NCBI RefSeq assembly: GCF_030646165.1
Contig: NZ_JAUTDO010000006.1
Location: 1 to 64,000, forward strand
Length of the DNA stretch: 64,000 bases
Direction of reading: 5' to 3'
Origin: Conexibacter sp. CPCC 206217
Lineage (GTDB): Bacteria; Actinomycetota; Thermoleophilia; Solirubrobacterales; Solirubrobacteraceae
Part shown: positions 51,274-59,809 of the stretch, piece by piece
Layout: each line of letters begins with the position of its first letter
How positions within the stretch are numbered: position 1 is the first letter of the stretch
The notes under the pieces: generated by a model
The model's input: the letters and a program-made list of their open reading frames with translations, nothing else
The model's database searches: none
Told to the model about the DNA's origin: nothing
Program-made: the position numbers and the translations under genes

Positions 51274-51768
51274 ATGGCTGAGCTGACCGTGCTGGACGAG
51301 AAGCTGGCGGAGGTGCTGGGCTTGGCGCAGGCGGCGCAGCAGGCGACGAGAAAGGTCGCCGGGCTGGCCAGAAGAGAGCAGGAGACGGAGCTGCTGGAGT
51401 TGCTGCAGAGAATGAGCACGGAGGCGGCCGACACGGAGCAGCGCTGCCAGCAGGTCGCCGACTCGCGCGACGGGCTCAAGACCGCGATCCGTGACAAGGC
51501 GCGCGAGACGAAGAGAGAGGTCGCCGAGTTCATGCGGACCTACCTGGAGGACGCCGAGGCGCTCGACGGGCTGGAGTTCCTCAGCATGGCCGAGGCCGGC
51601 GAGCTGGCGCACTGGGAGATCCTCGGGACGCTCAACAGAAGAGCGCAGCTGCCCGAGGTGGCGAGACTGGTCGAGGCGGTCCTGCCACTGCAGCAGCGCC
51701 ACGTCGCCGCGGTGCGCGACTCGTCACTGCGGCTGGCGGCCGACGAGGATCCGAGCGAGCCGGCGTAG
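51274..51768 (+). CDS. Four-helix-bundle protein (ferritin-like?) of unknown function
   Basis: 164 residues, entirely helical and charged: LDEKLAEVLGLAQAAQQATR, EQETELLELLQRMSTEAADT, TKREVAEFMRTYLEDAEALD, AHWEILGTLNRRAQLPEVAR. The pattern resembles DUF892/ferritin-like bundles, but a clear ExxH metal pair is not visible. AGA is used for many Arg residues. The ribosome site GAGGAGGATCG is strong, and GGGTAGCT lies ~45 bases upstream. Possibly a stress protein of the same island. Confidence 0.6.
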   Translation: MAELTVLDEKLAEVLGLAQAAQQATRKVAGLARREQETELLELLQRMSTEAADTEQRCQQVADSRDGLKTAIRDKARETKREVAEFMRTYLEDAEALDGLEFLSMAEAGELAHWEILGTLNRRAQLPEVARLVEAVLPLQQRHVAAVRDSSLRLAADEDPSEPA

Positions 51769-51826
51769 CGACAGGAGACGCCGAGCATCCGCGAAGAGAC
51801 GACTCTGAGCTGGCGCGTAAGCAGAC

Positions 51827-51854
51827 TTAGGGTAACCTAATAAAGGTTCCCTAA
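51827..51854 (+). promoter_or_regulatory. Double DtxR/IdeR iron box before the HtaA gene
   Basis: TTAGGGTAACCTAA (51827-51840) is directly followed by TAAAGGTTCCCTAA (51841-51854). The arms TTAGG, AACCTAA and CCCTAA match the actinobacterial iron-box half-sites, and two overlapping boxes are possible. The array ends 14 bases before the ATG, so a bound repressor would block transcription or elongation. Confidence 0.75.
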
Positions 51855-51868
51855 CACCTGAGGTACAG

Positions 51869-54800
51869 ATGTTCCGACAGATCCTCCGGCGATCGGCGTG
51901 GCACGCGCTGATCGTCTTCTTCTGCCTGCTTGCGGCGCTCTTCGCGGCCTCGGCGACGGCGGCGGCACGCGCCGACGCGGCCGATCCGGTGGCGATCACC
52001 GAGGGGGAGGGGCTGCTGTGGGGCATGAAGCAGTCGTGGCGTGACTACACGGGGATCGGCACCTGGTCCGGCGGGGTCGACTACGTCGGCGGCGCCGACG
52101 GCTACCGCTGGCCGTTCAGATCGGGCAGCTACGACCCCGACACGCACAGAGCCGAGCTGCAGTTCGGCGGCTCCGTCCACTGGACGGGCCACGAGGGCGC
52201 GCTCGACATGACGATGAGCGATCCGCGCCTGGTCGTCGACGGCGACGACGCGCGGCTGATCGTCAAGACCGTCAGCCGCGACGAGGTCGGCGGTCAGCTG
52301 GTCGACTACGGCGAGATCCCGATCGTCACCGTCGCGCTGAGAGCGGACGCGCTGACCGTCGCCAGCGGCAGAACGAGCTGGAGAGCGCTGACCACGACGC
52401 TGACCGCCGAGGGCCGCGAGGCGTTCAGCGGCAACTACCCGGCGGGAACGACGATGGATCCGCTCTCGACGACCTACACGGGTCCCGGCGGCCTGCCGAG
52501 AGCGACCGAGGAGCCGCTCGTCGGCAACGGCGCGCTGGCGCTGAGAGAGGTCGCGCGCGTGACGCCCGACCCCGAGCGCCGCACGTACGGCCTCTTCTAC
52601 GACTACGGCCACAACCTGATGCACACGGTCGTCAGCGGCAGCGCCGGGATCGTCGCGCTCGACCCCGACACGCTCGCGCCGGTCGGCACCCCGCTCGGCT
52701 CCAGCCCGAACGCGATCTTCGAGAACTACCCGGCACCGGCCGGCGATCCCAACACCGGGACCGTCTTCGACTCGGCCGCCGGCAACACCTACGCGTTCGC
52801 GTGGGACGGCGACACACAGACCTACAGACAGACGACGCTGCCCGGCGGCTTCGGCGCCAGCACGCTCGTCTTCAACGGCAGCACGCTGTACGCCGCCAAC
52901 GGCGACGTCCTCGTCAGCTGGAAGCGTGACGGCAACGGCGACTGGGTGCAGACGAGATACATCCGCAGAGGCGTCGCGATGAACGCCGACGCGCGCGCGG
53001 TGATCGCCGTCGACGGCTTCGGCGACATCGTCGTGACCGCCGCCAGCACGCGGCCGGTGCGCCTGACGCTCGACGGCACGACCGCGACCGCCTCCTTCCT
53101 GCCCGGCGACTACAGCAACCCGGACGCGGTCCAGGCGACGTTCAACCAGCCGACCACGGTGCAGGCGATCCCGGGTCAGGGCGGCTTCTACCTGACCAAC
53201 TACAACGGCCAGGTCTTCACCGCCCAGCGCGACGCGGACGGCGTCATCAGACAGGTCGGCGAGCGCGTCAGCCTCGGGCTCGGCACGGTGCTGGCGAGCG
53301 CCGTCGACCTCGAGAACCGCACCTTCATGGCGGTCGACACGGCCACGAACAGAATCGGCTTGGTCGAGAGATCGCGGGCGGTCGGAACGCTCGCGCCCGG
53401 CAGCCAGCTCGGCGCAGGCGTGCTGAACCCCGTCGGCATCGCCGCCGGCACCGGCGGCACCGTCTATGTCGCCTCCAACGGCACGCTGATCAAGTACGCG
53501 CGCGTCGCCTACGCGGCGGACGTCACCGACGCGCCGGACGACGTCGTCGTCCCGCTTGCCGCGGGCGTCGACAGCGGCACCGCGAGCTTCACCGCGGCGG
53601 CGACCGGCAGAGGCTGGAACGGCAGCACGGCGACGCCGACGGTGCGCTGGCAGACGCGCGCCGGCGGCAGCGGTCGCTTCACTGACATTCCGGACGCGAC
53701 CACCGGCACGCTGACGCTCCCGGTCACCGCCGACGACAACGGTCGCCAGGTGCGGGCGATCTTCACCAACGTCGCCGGCCAGGTCGCGGTGCCCGCGACG
53801 ATCACGGTGAACACCGCCGCCACGATCGCCGTGCAGCCCTCCGACGTCGCCGTCACAGCCGGCGCGACCGCCGAGCTGAAGGTGATGCCGGTCGGCAACC
53901 CGGCACCGCAGATCCAGTGGCAGCGCAAGGTCGGCGGCTTCTGGGCCGACGTCGACCCGGAATCAGGCGACTTCGACGTCGACGGCGGCTTCCTGCGCGT
54001 GCCGAACGCCTCCGTCGAGATGGACGGCGCGCAGTTCCGCGCCCGCCTGCGCAACCGCATCACGCCCGGCTCCGATGCGTGGAGCACGGTCTTCACGCGC
54101 ACGGTGAGGCTGAACGTCTCACCGCCGGTGAGCACCGCTGTGACGTTCGGCGGCGGTCAGCTCGACTGGGGCTTCGCCAACCGCTGGCGCTGCTACGTCG
54201 TCGGCAACGTCGCGCGCGGCGGAATCGTCGTCTCCGACGGCGCCAGCCAGGTCCCCGGCACGCTCGCGACGGGCGCGCTCTGCAACGGCCGCGACGCCGG
54301 CTCGGAGATCGTCCGCTTCGGCATCCGCGGCGGCAGCTACGACCCGGCCAGCGGCGCGCTCGAGCTGAGACTGCGCGGCAGCGTGCGCTTCTGGGGCCAC
54401 GACTACCACGTGCCGGGCGACACGACGCCGCAGCTCGACACGACCTTCTCGAACCTGCGCTTGGTCGCCGACGGCGCCGTCGGCACGCTCTACGCCGACA
54501 CGGCGGGCGCGACGATGGAGTCGCCGACTCCGGTCACGCGCACGAACGTCCCGCTCGTCACGGTGACGCTGCCGTCCGCGCCGGTCGGGCGCGACGGCGG
54601 GCTCGACTGGAGCGGCCTGGAGACGACGCTCACCGCCGAGGGCGCCGCCGTCTTCGGCAGCTACCCGGCCGGGGAGCAGTTCGACCCGATCGCGCTCGCG
54701 GCCGACTTCGGCACGCCGGAGGAGCCTGAGGAGCCGGGCGAGCCCGAGGAGCCGGGCGAGCCTGAGGAGCCGGGGGAGCCGCAGGGGCCGGGGACGCCGG

Positions 54801-55243
54801 CCGAACCGGTCACGCCGCTGGCCCCGGTGACACCGGCGGCCCCGGTCGTCCCGGTCGCTCCGCCAACCCCGAAGCCGGCGCCCGCGCCCGTCGCGACGGT
54901 CGTCCCGGGCAAGACGGCGCTGACGATCGGCGCCCGGCGCGTCGCGCAGGTCGCGCGGCTGAGCTGCCCGCGCGGCGGCAGAGCGTGCGCGGTCACCGTG
55001 CCCAAGCGGGTCACGCTGACGATCGCCGGCAAGCGCCTGCACGCGACGGTGCTGGCACCGAAGACGATCGCCGCCGGCCGCAGCGCGACCGTGCGCGTGC
55101 GGCTGACGAAGGCAGCCGCCAAGCGGCTCGGCGGCCGCAGCACGACGGTGCGCGTGCGCGTGAAGGTGAGCGCCGGCGGCCGCACGACGACGCGGGTCGT
55201 GAAGACGACGCTGAAGGGGGCGAAGCAGCGGGTCAGCCGCTGA
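51869..55243 (+). CDS. Exported heme-binding protein with two HtaA domains
   Basis: 1124 residues. A Sec signal ends near residue 38 (FFCLLAALFAASATAAARA). HtaA domain 1 spans about 43-207 (LLWGMKQSWRDYTG, SVHWTGHEGALDM), then a beta-propeller-like region (about 215-550), an Ig-like stretch (about 550-750), and HtaA domain 2 (about 762-949: LDWGFANRWRCY, RFWGHDYHVPG). A Pro/Glu repeat linker (EEPGEPEEPGEP) and a beta-rich basic C-terminal domain (about 1015-1124) follow. Tyr in WRDY/WRCY and His in TGH/WGH match heme-ligand positions of corynebacterial HtaA. No sortase motif or C-terminal helix is seen. AGA-rich. It probably scavenges heme for the transporter at 577-3484. Confidence 0.9.
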   Translation: MFRQILRRSAWHALIVFFCLLAALFAASATAAARADAADPVAITEGEGLLWGMKQSWRDYTGIGTWSGGVDYVGGADGYRWPFRSGSYDPDTHRAELQFGGSVHWTGHEGALDMTMSDPRLVVDGDDARLIVKTVSRDEVGGQLVDYGEIPIVTVALRADALTVASGRTSWRALTTTLTAEGREAFSGNYPAGTTMDPLSTTYTGPGGLPRATEEPLVGNGALALREVARVTPDPERRTYGLFYDYGHNLMHTVVSGSAGIVALDPDTLAPVGTPLGSSPNAIFENYPAPAGDPNTGTVFDSAAGNTYAFAWDGDTQTYRQTTLPGGFGASTLVFNGSTLYAANGDVLVSWKRDGNGDWVQTRYIRRGVAMNADARAVIAVDGFGDIVVTAASTRPVRLTLDGTTATASFLPGDYSNPDAVQATFNQPTTVQAIPGQGGFYLTNYNGQVFTAQRDADGVIRQVGERVSLGLGTVLASAVDLENRTFMAVDTATNRIGLVERSRAVGTLAPGSQLGAGVLNPVGIAAGTGGTVYVASNGTLIKYARVAYAADVTDAPDDVVVPLAAGVDSGTASFTAAATGRGWNGSTATPTVRWQTRAGGSGRFTDIPDATTGTLTLPVTADDNGRQVRAIFTNVAGQVAVPATITVNTAATIAVQPSDVAVTAGATAELKVMPVGNPAPQIQWQRKVGGFWADVDPESGDFDVDGGFLRVPNASVEMDGAQFRARLRNRITPGSDAWSTVFTRTVRLNVSPPVSTAVTFGGGQLDWGFANRWRCYVVGNVARGGIVVSDGASQVPGTLATGALCNGRDAGSEIVRFGIRGGSYDPASGALELRLRGSVRFWGHDYHVPGDTTPQLDTTFSNLRLVADGAVGTLYADTAGATMESPTPVTRTNVPLVTVTLPSAPVGRDGGLDWSGLETTLTAEGAAVFGSYPAGEQFDPIALAADFGTPEEPEEPGEPEEPGEPEEPGEPQGPGTPAEPVTPLAPVTPAAPVVPVAPPTPKPAPAPVATVVPGKTALTIGARRVAQVARLSCPRGGRACAVTVPKRVTLTIAGKRLHATVLAPKTIAAGRSATVRVRLTKAAAKRLGGRSTTVRVRVKVSAGGRTTTRVVKTTLKGAKQRVSR

Positions 55244-55260
55244 GCTGAGAGCGGTGAATC

Positions 55261-55317
55261 GACGAAGCCGGCCGAGCTGCACCCGCCGCCTCGCGGCGGT
55301 CAGCTCCCGGCTTCGTC
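55261..55317. terminator. Long GC hairpin between convergent units
   Basis: GACGAAGCCGG and CCGGCTTCGTC form a perfect 11-base outer stem. GAGCTG/CAGCTC and CCGCCGC/GCGGCGG form the inner stem around CTC. No U-tract. It lies 18 bases after the HtaA stop and ends the minus-strand unit as well, so it may act in both directions. Confidence 0.5.
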
Positions 55318-55400
55318 CAGCAGGTCGAGCACGAGTCGCGCGACCGCATGCGGGGCGTCGGTGATCGAGAAGTAGCGGTCCTTCACGGTTGGAGTTGCAC
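55300..55400 (-). pseudogene. 3' remnant of an unidentified gene
   Basis: The minus strand reads CATPTVKDRYFSITDAPHA, VARLVLDLLDEAGS and a stop at 55300-55302, protein-like text with good codon bias but no start. Upstream in-frame text is unlike a protein. Family not recognised. Its last codons form one arm of the hairpin at 55261-55317. It may have been truncated when the methyltransferase segment arrived. Confidence 0.35.
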
Positions 55401-55490
55401 ACGGGCGGCTCGGCACGCCGGCGGCGGTGCGCGCCTGGTTCGAAGCGCCGCTGATAGCCGAAGACCTCTGAGCGCCGCTCGGTGCGAGAG

Positions 55491-56417
55491 TCATCCCTTC
55501 CGGATCAGCAGCTTCGCAAGCGATCTCGGCGACGACACGACGTCGAACCGCTCGTCGATCCACTGATCGACATCGGGCGAGAAGTATTGATCGGCGATGT
55601 CGTCGTCCTGTGAATCACGCCGGTAGTGCTCGATCAGTTCTGGGGTCCAGTCCTTCTTGAACGTCGTCGTGACGAACACGCCGCCCGGGACGAGACCGCC
55701 GGTGATCCTCTCGAGCGCGGGGATGACGTCGTGCACGTGCTCGAACGCTGACCACTCGACGACGAGACCGTAGTCGTGGTCGTCGTCGCCCGTGTCGAAG
55801 AACGAGTAGTCGGTCGTCGCCTCGTCGAGCACCGGCTCGAGTCTGAAGTGCTCGGCGCGCCAGCGAATGAAGTCGAGGAAGCCTTCGATCCGATCGGACA
55901 TCACCGTCCGGTAGCCAGCAGCGCAGAGCGACAGGCCGATCTGGCCGAGCCCGGTGCCGAAGTCGAGGACGCTGACCTTCTCCGGTCCGCCGAGCGCCTG
56001 AAGTCGGTCGAGGATGTTGTCGTAGATCCAGTAGAAGTCCGGACGCTCGGGATCCATCCGGTTGAAGAGCGAGTACATGTGCAGAATCTGGTACTCCAGG
56101 TTCGAGACACCGAGCGCATCCTCGTATCTGCGGGCGCGCGGATCGTCTTCGTAGAACCACGGAGTGGCGTACTGCGCGCGGTGGCCGATCTCCCACCCGT
56201 AGTACTCGATCAGCTCGCACAGACGCGACTCGCGATCAGAGAGCTGGGGCTGGTCGCGCAAGGTGCGGCGAAAGATCTCGTCCGCACGATGATGCGACGC
56301 GGACGGCGGCAACGGGTCGCCGAAATCACGCCGCGCCCGCCCAACCTTGCGAGCAAGGTGCGCCGCGCGGGGTGCGACCTCTTCGACTCTCGACCGCATG
56401 CGCGCCACGAATGTCAT
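55491..56417 (-). CDS. SAM-dependent methyltransferase
   Basis: 308 residues. The Rossmann core has VSVLDFGTGLGQIGLSLCAA (SAM motif I, near 145), MSDRIEGFLDFIRWRAEHF, YGLVVEWSAFEHVHDVIPAL, and ITGGLVPGGVFVTTTF. The N-terminal 130 residues, including CELIEYYGWEIGHRAQYATP, may bind substrate. Base composition is lower in GC than the neighbours (GAT, TTC, TCA and AGA codons). Its ATG overlaps the S-component stop (ATGA), though it is functionally unrelated to B12 transport. Probably acquired; possibly sugar- or polyketide-modifying. Confidence 0.78.
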   Translation of the reverse strand: MTFVARMRSRVEEVAPRAAHLARKVGRARRDFGDPLPPSASHHRADEIFRRTLRDQPQLSDRESRLCELIEYYGWEIGHRAQYATPWFYEDDPRARRYEDALGVSNLEYQILHMYSLFNRMDPERPDFYWIYDNILDRLQALGGPEKVSVLDFGTGLGQIGLSLCAAGYRTVMSDRIEGFLDFIRWRAEHFRLEPVLDEATTDYSFFDTGDDDHDYGLVVEWSAFEHVHDVIPALERITGGLVPGGVFVTTTFKKDWTPELIEHYRRDSQDDDIADQYFSPDVDQWIDERFDVVSSPRSLAKLLIRKG

Positions 56418-57157
56418 ACAACGTCCCCTTCACGAGAATCTCGACCGACGGGCTCGTAGCCCCTTCCAGCACGGTTGCCCCAACGTTTCCGGAGCCAGAC
56501 AGGATGGTGCAAGGCTGAGCCGACGTTCGTCGCTGTCTCCGAGCGGAGTACCGGTTCCCACGTGAACGTGACGCGGCTGCGGAAGCGTTGGAGGGTGCGG
56601 ACGAGGGCAGGGCCGAAGAGCAGGCAGAAGACGACGTTGCCGGCCGCGTGGGTGAGATCCCAGGGGAGTGAGATCGCCTGGTAGGCGAGGTAACGGTTGA
56701 AGAGGTCCTCGTTGCCGACCGTGGCGACGGCGCCGAAGTTGACGATCGCGCCGTAGAGCAGCCCGGTCGCGCCGCACGCGAGTGCGAGGGGAACGCGGCC
56801 GAGACGGGGGGAGAGGCGGGCGAGCAGGGCGCCGAGCGTGCCGGTCGCGCCCCAGGCGAGCATCTGCCACGGCGTCCACGGGCCCTGCGCGAAGAAGAGG
56901 TTGGAGGCGAGCGCGGCGATCGCGCCGACCGCGAACCCGGGCGGTCCGCCGAAGACGTAGCCGGTCAGCAGCACGATGTCGCTCGTCGGCTTCACGTTCG
57001 GAACCGGCGCGAACGCGATCCGGCCGAGCACGCCGAGTGCCGCGAGCGCGGCGACGAGCGCGAGCACGCGCGCCGTCGGGCGCGAGCGCTCGTACCACGC
57101 GAAGCCGGCGGCGAGGGCGCCTGCGAGGACAAGGAAGGCGGCGAGCTGCCAGGTCAT
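56414..57157 (-). CDS. ECF transporter S component, probable cobalamin binder (CbrT-like)
   Basis: 247 residues with five to six helices. PVPNVKPTSDIVLLTGYVFG and GPPGFAVGAIAALASNLFFA, QGPWTPWQMLAWGATGTLGA are typical of ECF-type S components annotated for cobalamin or queuosine precursors. It would capture the vitamin in the membrane and dock on the T and A components encoded upstream. The last ~40 residues (after about 205) are polar and lower-GC, ending at the methyltransferase overlap, and may be a replaced C-terminus. B12 is inferred from the riboswitch heading the operon. Confidence 0.75.
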   Translation of the reverse strand: MTWQLAAFLVLAGALAAGFAWYERSRPTARVLALVAALAALGVLGRIAFAPVPNVKPTSDIVLLTGYVFGGPPGFAVGAIAALASNLFFAQGPWTPWQMLAWGATGTLGALLARLSPRLGRVPLALACGATGLLYGAIVNFGAVATVGNEDLFNRYLAYQAISLPWDLTHAAGNVVFCLLFGPALVRTLQRFRSRVTFTWEPVLRSETATNVGSALHHPVWLRKRWGNRAGRGYEPVGRDSREGDVV

Positions 57158-58863
57158 TGCGACGCTGCTCGCGCGGTCGCGTCCAGCCGCGCGCGGACCA
57201 GCGCGGCGCCGGCGTCGGGGTCGAGCGCGTGTCCGGCGCCGCGCAGGATGCGGGCGGTCTCGGTCGTGAAGTACCACCCGCCGCTCAGCAGCTCGGCGGT
57301 GGGGCCGTCGGCGATCGGGCGGCCGTCGCCGAGCAGCACGACGCGCTGCGCGAACGCGGCGACGAACTCGGGGTCGTGGGTGGCGACGAGCACTGCGGTG
57401 CCGGCGTCGGCAAGGCCGCTCACGAGCGCGACGAGGTCGTCCTTGTGGGCGCGGTCCATACCGCGCGTCGGCTCGTCGAGGCAGAGCACGGCGGGCGGCG
57501 GACCGTCGCCGAGCACGATCGCGATCGCGAGCCGCTGGCGCTCGCCGCCGGAGAGGTCGCGTGGGTGGCGGTCGGCGAGGTCGGCGAGCCCGACGCGCGC
57601 GAGTGCTGCGGCGGGTGCTTCGTCGCCGACGCGGTCGTGCACGAGGTAGTCGTTGGGGTTCTGCAGCAGCAGCGCGACGCGGCCGGCGGCCTCGACGCGT
57701 CCACGGGTCGGCTTCAGCAGGCCGGCCGCGATGCGCAGCAGCGTCGACTTGCCGGCGCCGTTGCGGCCCATCAACGCGACGCGCTCGCCGGGTGCGATCC
57801 GCAGCTCGACGTCGCGCAGGATCGCGCGTGCATCGCGCGGCTCGAGCCAGACGCGCGCGAGGCGAAGTGCGGTGGCGGTCGTGGCGCGGCGGCCGAACGG
57901 CAGGCGGCGCGGCGAGCTGTCGTCGTCACCGTGGTGACGCGAAGGCGGGGGTGAGGGGGGCGAACCGGCGGCGTGCGACGCTCCCCGGGCGGGTGGGAAC
58001 TGCTCTTGACGATCACCGGCGCTCGTCCGCAGGGCTCCCGCGGCGCGCAAGGTCGCGCGGGCGTCCTTGACGCCGATCGGCGCCGGGCTCAGGCCCGCGG
58101 CTGCGATCAGGCGGGCGGCCGGTGTCTGCAGCGCGGGCGCGGTGTCGGCGGCCCAGGCGAGGAAGTCGCGCGGGGCGGCGTCGCAGGCGATCCGGCCGGC
58201 GGCGAGCGCGACGACACGGTCGGCGGCGGAGAGGCAGCGTTCGAGGCGGTGCTCGGCGAGCACGATCGTCGTGCCCCACTCCTCGTTGAGCCGGCGCAGC
58301 AGCCCGATCAGCTCGTCGCCTGCGACCGGGTCCAGCTGCGAGGTCGGCTCGTCGAGCAGCAGGAGCTGGGGGCGGCCCGCGAGCGCGGCGCCGAGCGCGA
58401 CGCGCTGCAGCTCACCGCCAGACAGCTCGTGTGTCAGGCGGTCGAGCAGGTGCTCGATCCCGAGCGCGAGCGCGGCCTCCTCGACCGCGCGCGCGACCGC
58501 GCTGGCCGGCTCGCCGCGGTTCTCCAGCGCAAACGCCAGCTCGCTGCGCACCGTCCCCATCACGACCTGCGTCTCGGGATCCTGGAACAGCGAGCCGACG
58601 ACGGCGGCCAGTTCGCCGGGGCCGTGCGTGCGGACGTCCATCCCGCCGACGTGCAGCTCGCCGGCGACCTCGCCGCCGTGAAAGTGCGGCACGAGCCCGC
58701 CGGCCGCGCGCAGCAGCGTCGACTTCCCTTCGCCCGAGCTGCCGGCGAGCACGACGAACTCGCCCTCGCCGACGGTCAGCGTCATGTCGCGCAGCGCAGG
58801 CGCCGCCGTCTCTGCGCCCGGATAGGTGTAGGTGAAGCGGTCGAAGACGAGCACGTCGCTCAT
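57154..58863 (-). CDS. ECF transporter fused ATPase (A-A' type)
   Basis: 569 residues with two ABC domains. Domain 1 (about 5-235) has Walker A GSSGEGKST, Q-loop FQDPETQVV (the ECF signature), signature LSGGELQRVALGAA and LLLLDEPTSQLDP. A linker of ~70 disordered residues follows. Domain 2 (about 340-560) has GRNGAGKST, LLLQNPNDYLV, LSGGERQRLAIAIV and LCLDEPTRGMDR. QDPETQ and QNPNDY identify ECF-type ATPases. It powers the S and T components on either side, with 4-base overlaps at both ends. Confidence 0.9.
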   Translation of the reverse strand: MSDVLVFDRFTYTYPGAETAAPALRDMTLTVGEGEFVVLAGSSGEGKSTLLRAAGGLVPHFHGGEVAGELHVGGMDVRTHGPGELAAVVGSLFQDPETQVVMGTVRSELAFALENRGEPASAVARAVEEAALALGIEHLLDRLTHELSGGELQRVALGAALAGRPQLLLLDEPTSQLDPVAGDELIGLLRRLNEEWGTTIVLAEHRLERCLSAADRVVALAAGRIACDAAPRDFLAWAADTAPALQTPAARLIAAAGLSPAPIGVKDARATLRAAGALRTSAGDRQEQFPPARGASHAAGSPPSPPPSRHHGDDDSSPRRLPFGRRATTATALRLARVWLEPRDARAILRDVELRIAPGERVALMGRNGAGKSTLLRIAAGLLKPTRGRVEAAGRVALLLQNPNDYLVHDRVGDEAPAAALARVGLADLADRHPRDLSGGERQRLAIAIVLGDGPPPAVLCLDEPTRGMDRAHKDDLVALVSGLADAGTAVLVATHDPEFVAAFAQRVVLLGDGRPIADGPTAELLSGGWYFTTETARILRGAGHALDPDAGAALVRARLDATARAASQ

Positions 58864-59732
58864 CCGATCCCCCGCCGATCGAGGAACGGCAACAGTGGCA
58901 GCGCGACGATCGCGCTCGCGAGCACCCACGTCGCGGGCGCCCAGTCGCCGTCGATCTGCGGATAGGTCGCGAAGCCCGCGACGCCGGCGAGCCGGTCGCC
59001 GACGGCGAGCAGCGCCAACGCGAGCGTCGCGCCCCCGAAGGCGAGATCGTGGCGCGACCACGGAATCCGCTCGCGTGCCGGCCGGCGAGCGCTGCCGTAG
59101 CCACGCACCTCCAGCGCCGCCGCCACGTCAACCGCGCGGTCGAGTGCGCCGGCGGTGACTGCCCGCACGAGCGTCGCGCGCGACGGCGGCGCGCCGGCGC
59201 GGCAGCGCTGCGCCTCGGCGATCCGCTGGCCGTCGCGGCGCAGCAGCGGCACCATGCGCGTGGCGAGCGTCGCGGTCAGCGCCGAACGAAACGACGCCCG
59301 GCGCAGCAGGCGCAGCACCTCGTCGGGATCGACGACGGCGGCGTAGAGGATCGTGCAGAGCAGCAACGCGAGTGTGCGGAGTCCGAGGATCGCGCCGTAG
59401 ACGACCGCCTCCAAGGTGATGTCGAGCCGGCCGAGCACGGGCAGCTCGCCGAAGCGCGCGATCACGGTCAGCCCCTGGTGCGAGACGAACGGGTTCAACA
59501 GCGCGATCACGAGCGCGAACGGCAACGCGAACACCAGGCCTCGCGCGAGCGTGCGCCACGCTCCCCCGAGCGTGCCGATCGCCAGCGCCGCGCCGACGAC
59601 GGCGGCGAGCACGAGCGGGTGGTCGAACAGCAGCGCGATCAGCGCCAGCATCGCGCACAACGCGCAGCCGACCGCGGCGCGCGTCGCGTGCAGCGGGCTG
59701 GAACGGGAGCGAGGGCGAGGGCGAGGCCGCAT
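58860..59732 (-). CDS. ECF transporter T component (EcfT)
   Basis: 290 residues with about six helices. The cytosolic coupling helices include the ARG-type motif AEAQRCRAGAPPSRATLVRA and the second, AAALEVRGYGSARRPARERI, both expected of EcfT. It couples ATP hydrolysis to S-component toppling. ATG 59732 overlaps the stop of a 25-codon frame (TGATG), and the gene overlaps the ATPase start by 4 bases. Confidence 0.85.
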   Translation of the reverse strand: MRPRPRPRSRSSPLHATRAAVGCALCAMLALIALLFDHPLVLAAVVGAALAIGTLGGAWRTLARGLVFALPFALVIALLNPFVSHQGLTVIARFGELPVLGRLDITLEAVVYGAILGLRTLALLLCTILYAAVVDPDEVLRLLRRASFRSALTATLATRMVPLLRRDGQRIAEAQRCRAGAPPSRATLVRAVTAGALDRAVDVAAALEVRGYGSARRPARERIPWSRHDLAFGGATLALALLAVGDRLAGVAGFATYPQIDGDWAPATWVLASAIVALPLLPFLDRRGIG

Positions 59733-59809
59733 CAGCTCGCCGTCGAGCGTCGCGCCGTCGCAGCGGCAGCCGATCGCGGGGTGCTGCGGATGCGGTCGAT
59801 CAGCTCCAT
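59732..59809 (-). CDS. Short coupled reading frame between DUF4430 and EcfT genes
   Basis: 25 codons (MELIDRIRSTPRSAAAATAR...), with its start overlapping the DUF4430 stop and its stop overlapping the EcfT start, both as TGATG. The double overlap suggests real translation, perhaps only to pass ribosomes to EcfT. Sequence is not recognised. Confidence 0.35.
   Translation of the reverse strand: MELIDRIRSTPRSAAAATARRSTAS

Noticed and set aside
54718..54800. Tandem DNA repeat (GAGGAGCCGGGCGAGCC-like)
   Set aside because: It encodes the Pro/Glu linker of the HtaA protein in frame; no mobile or array function is needed.
55348..55566. 72-codon plus-strand frame after the HtaA gene
   Set aside because: No ribosome site or protein-like pattern; the minus strand carries the methyltransferase end and a gene remnant.
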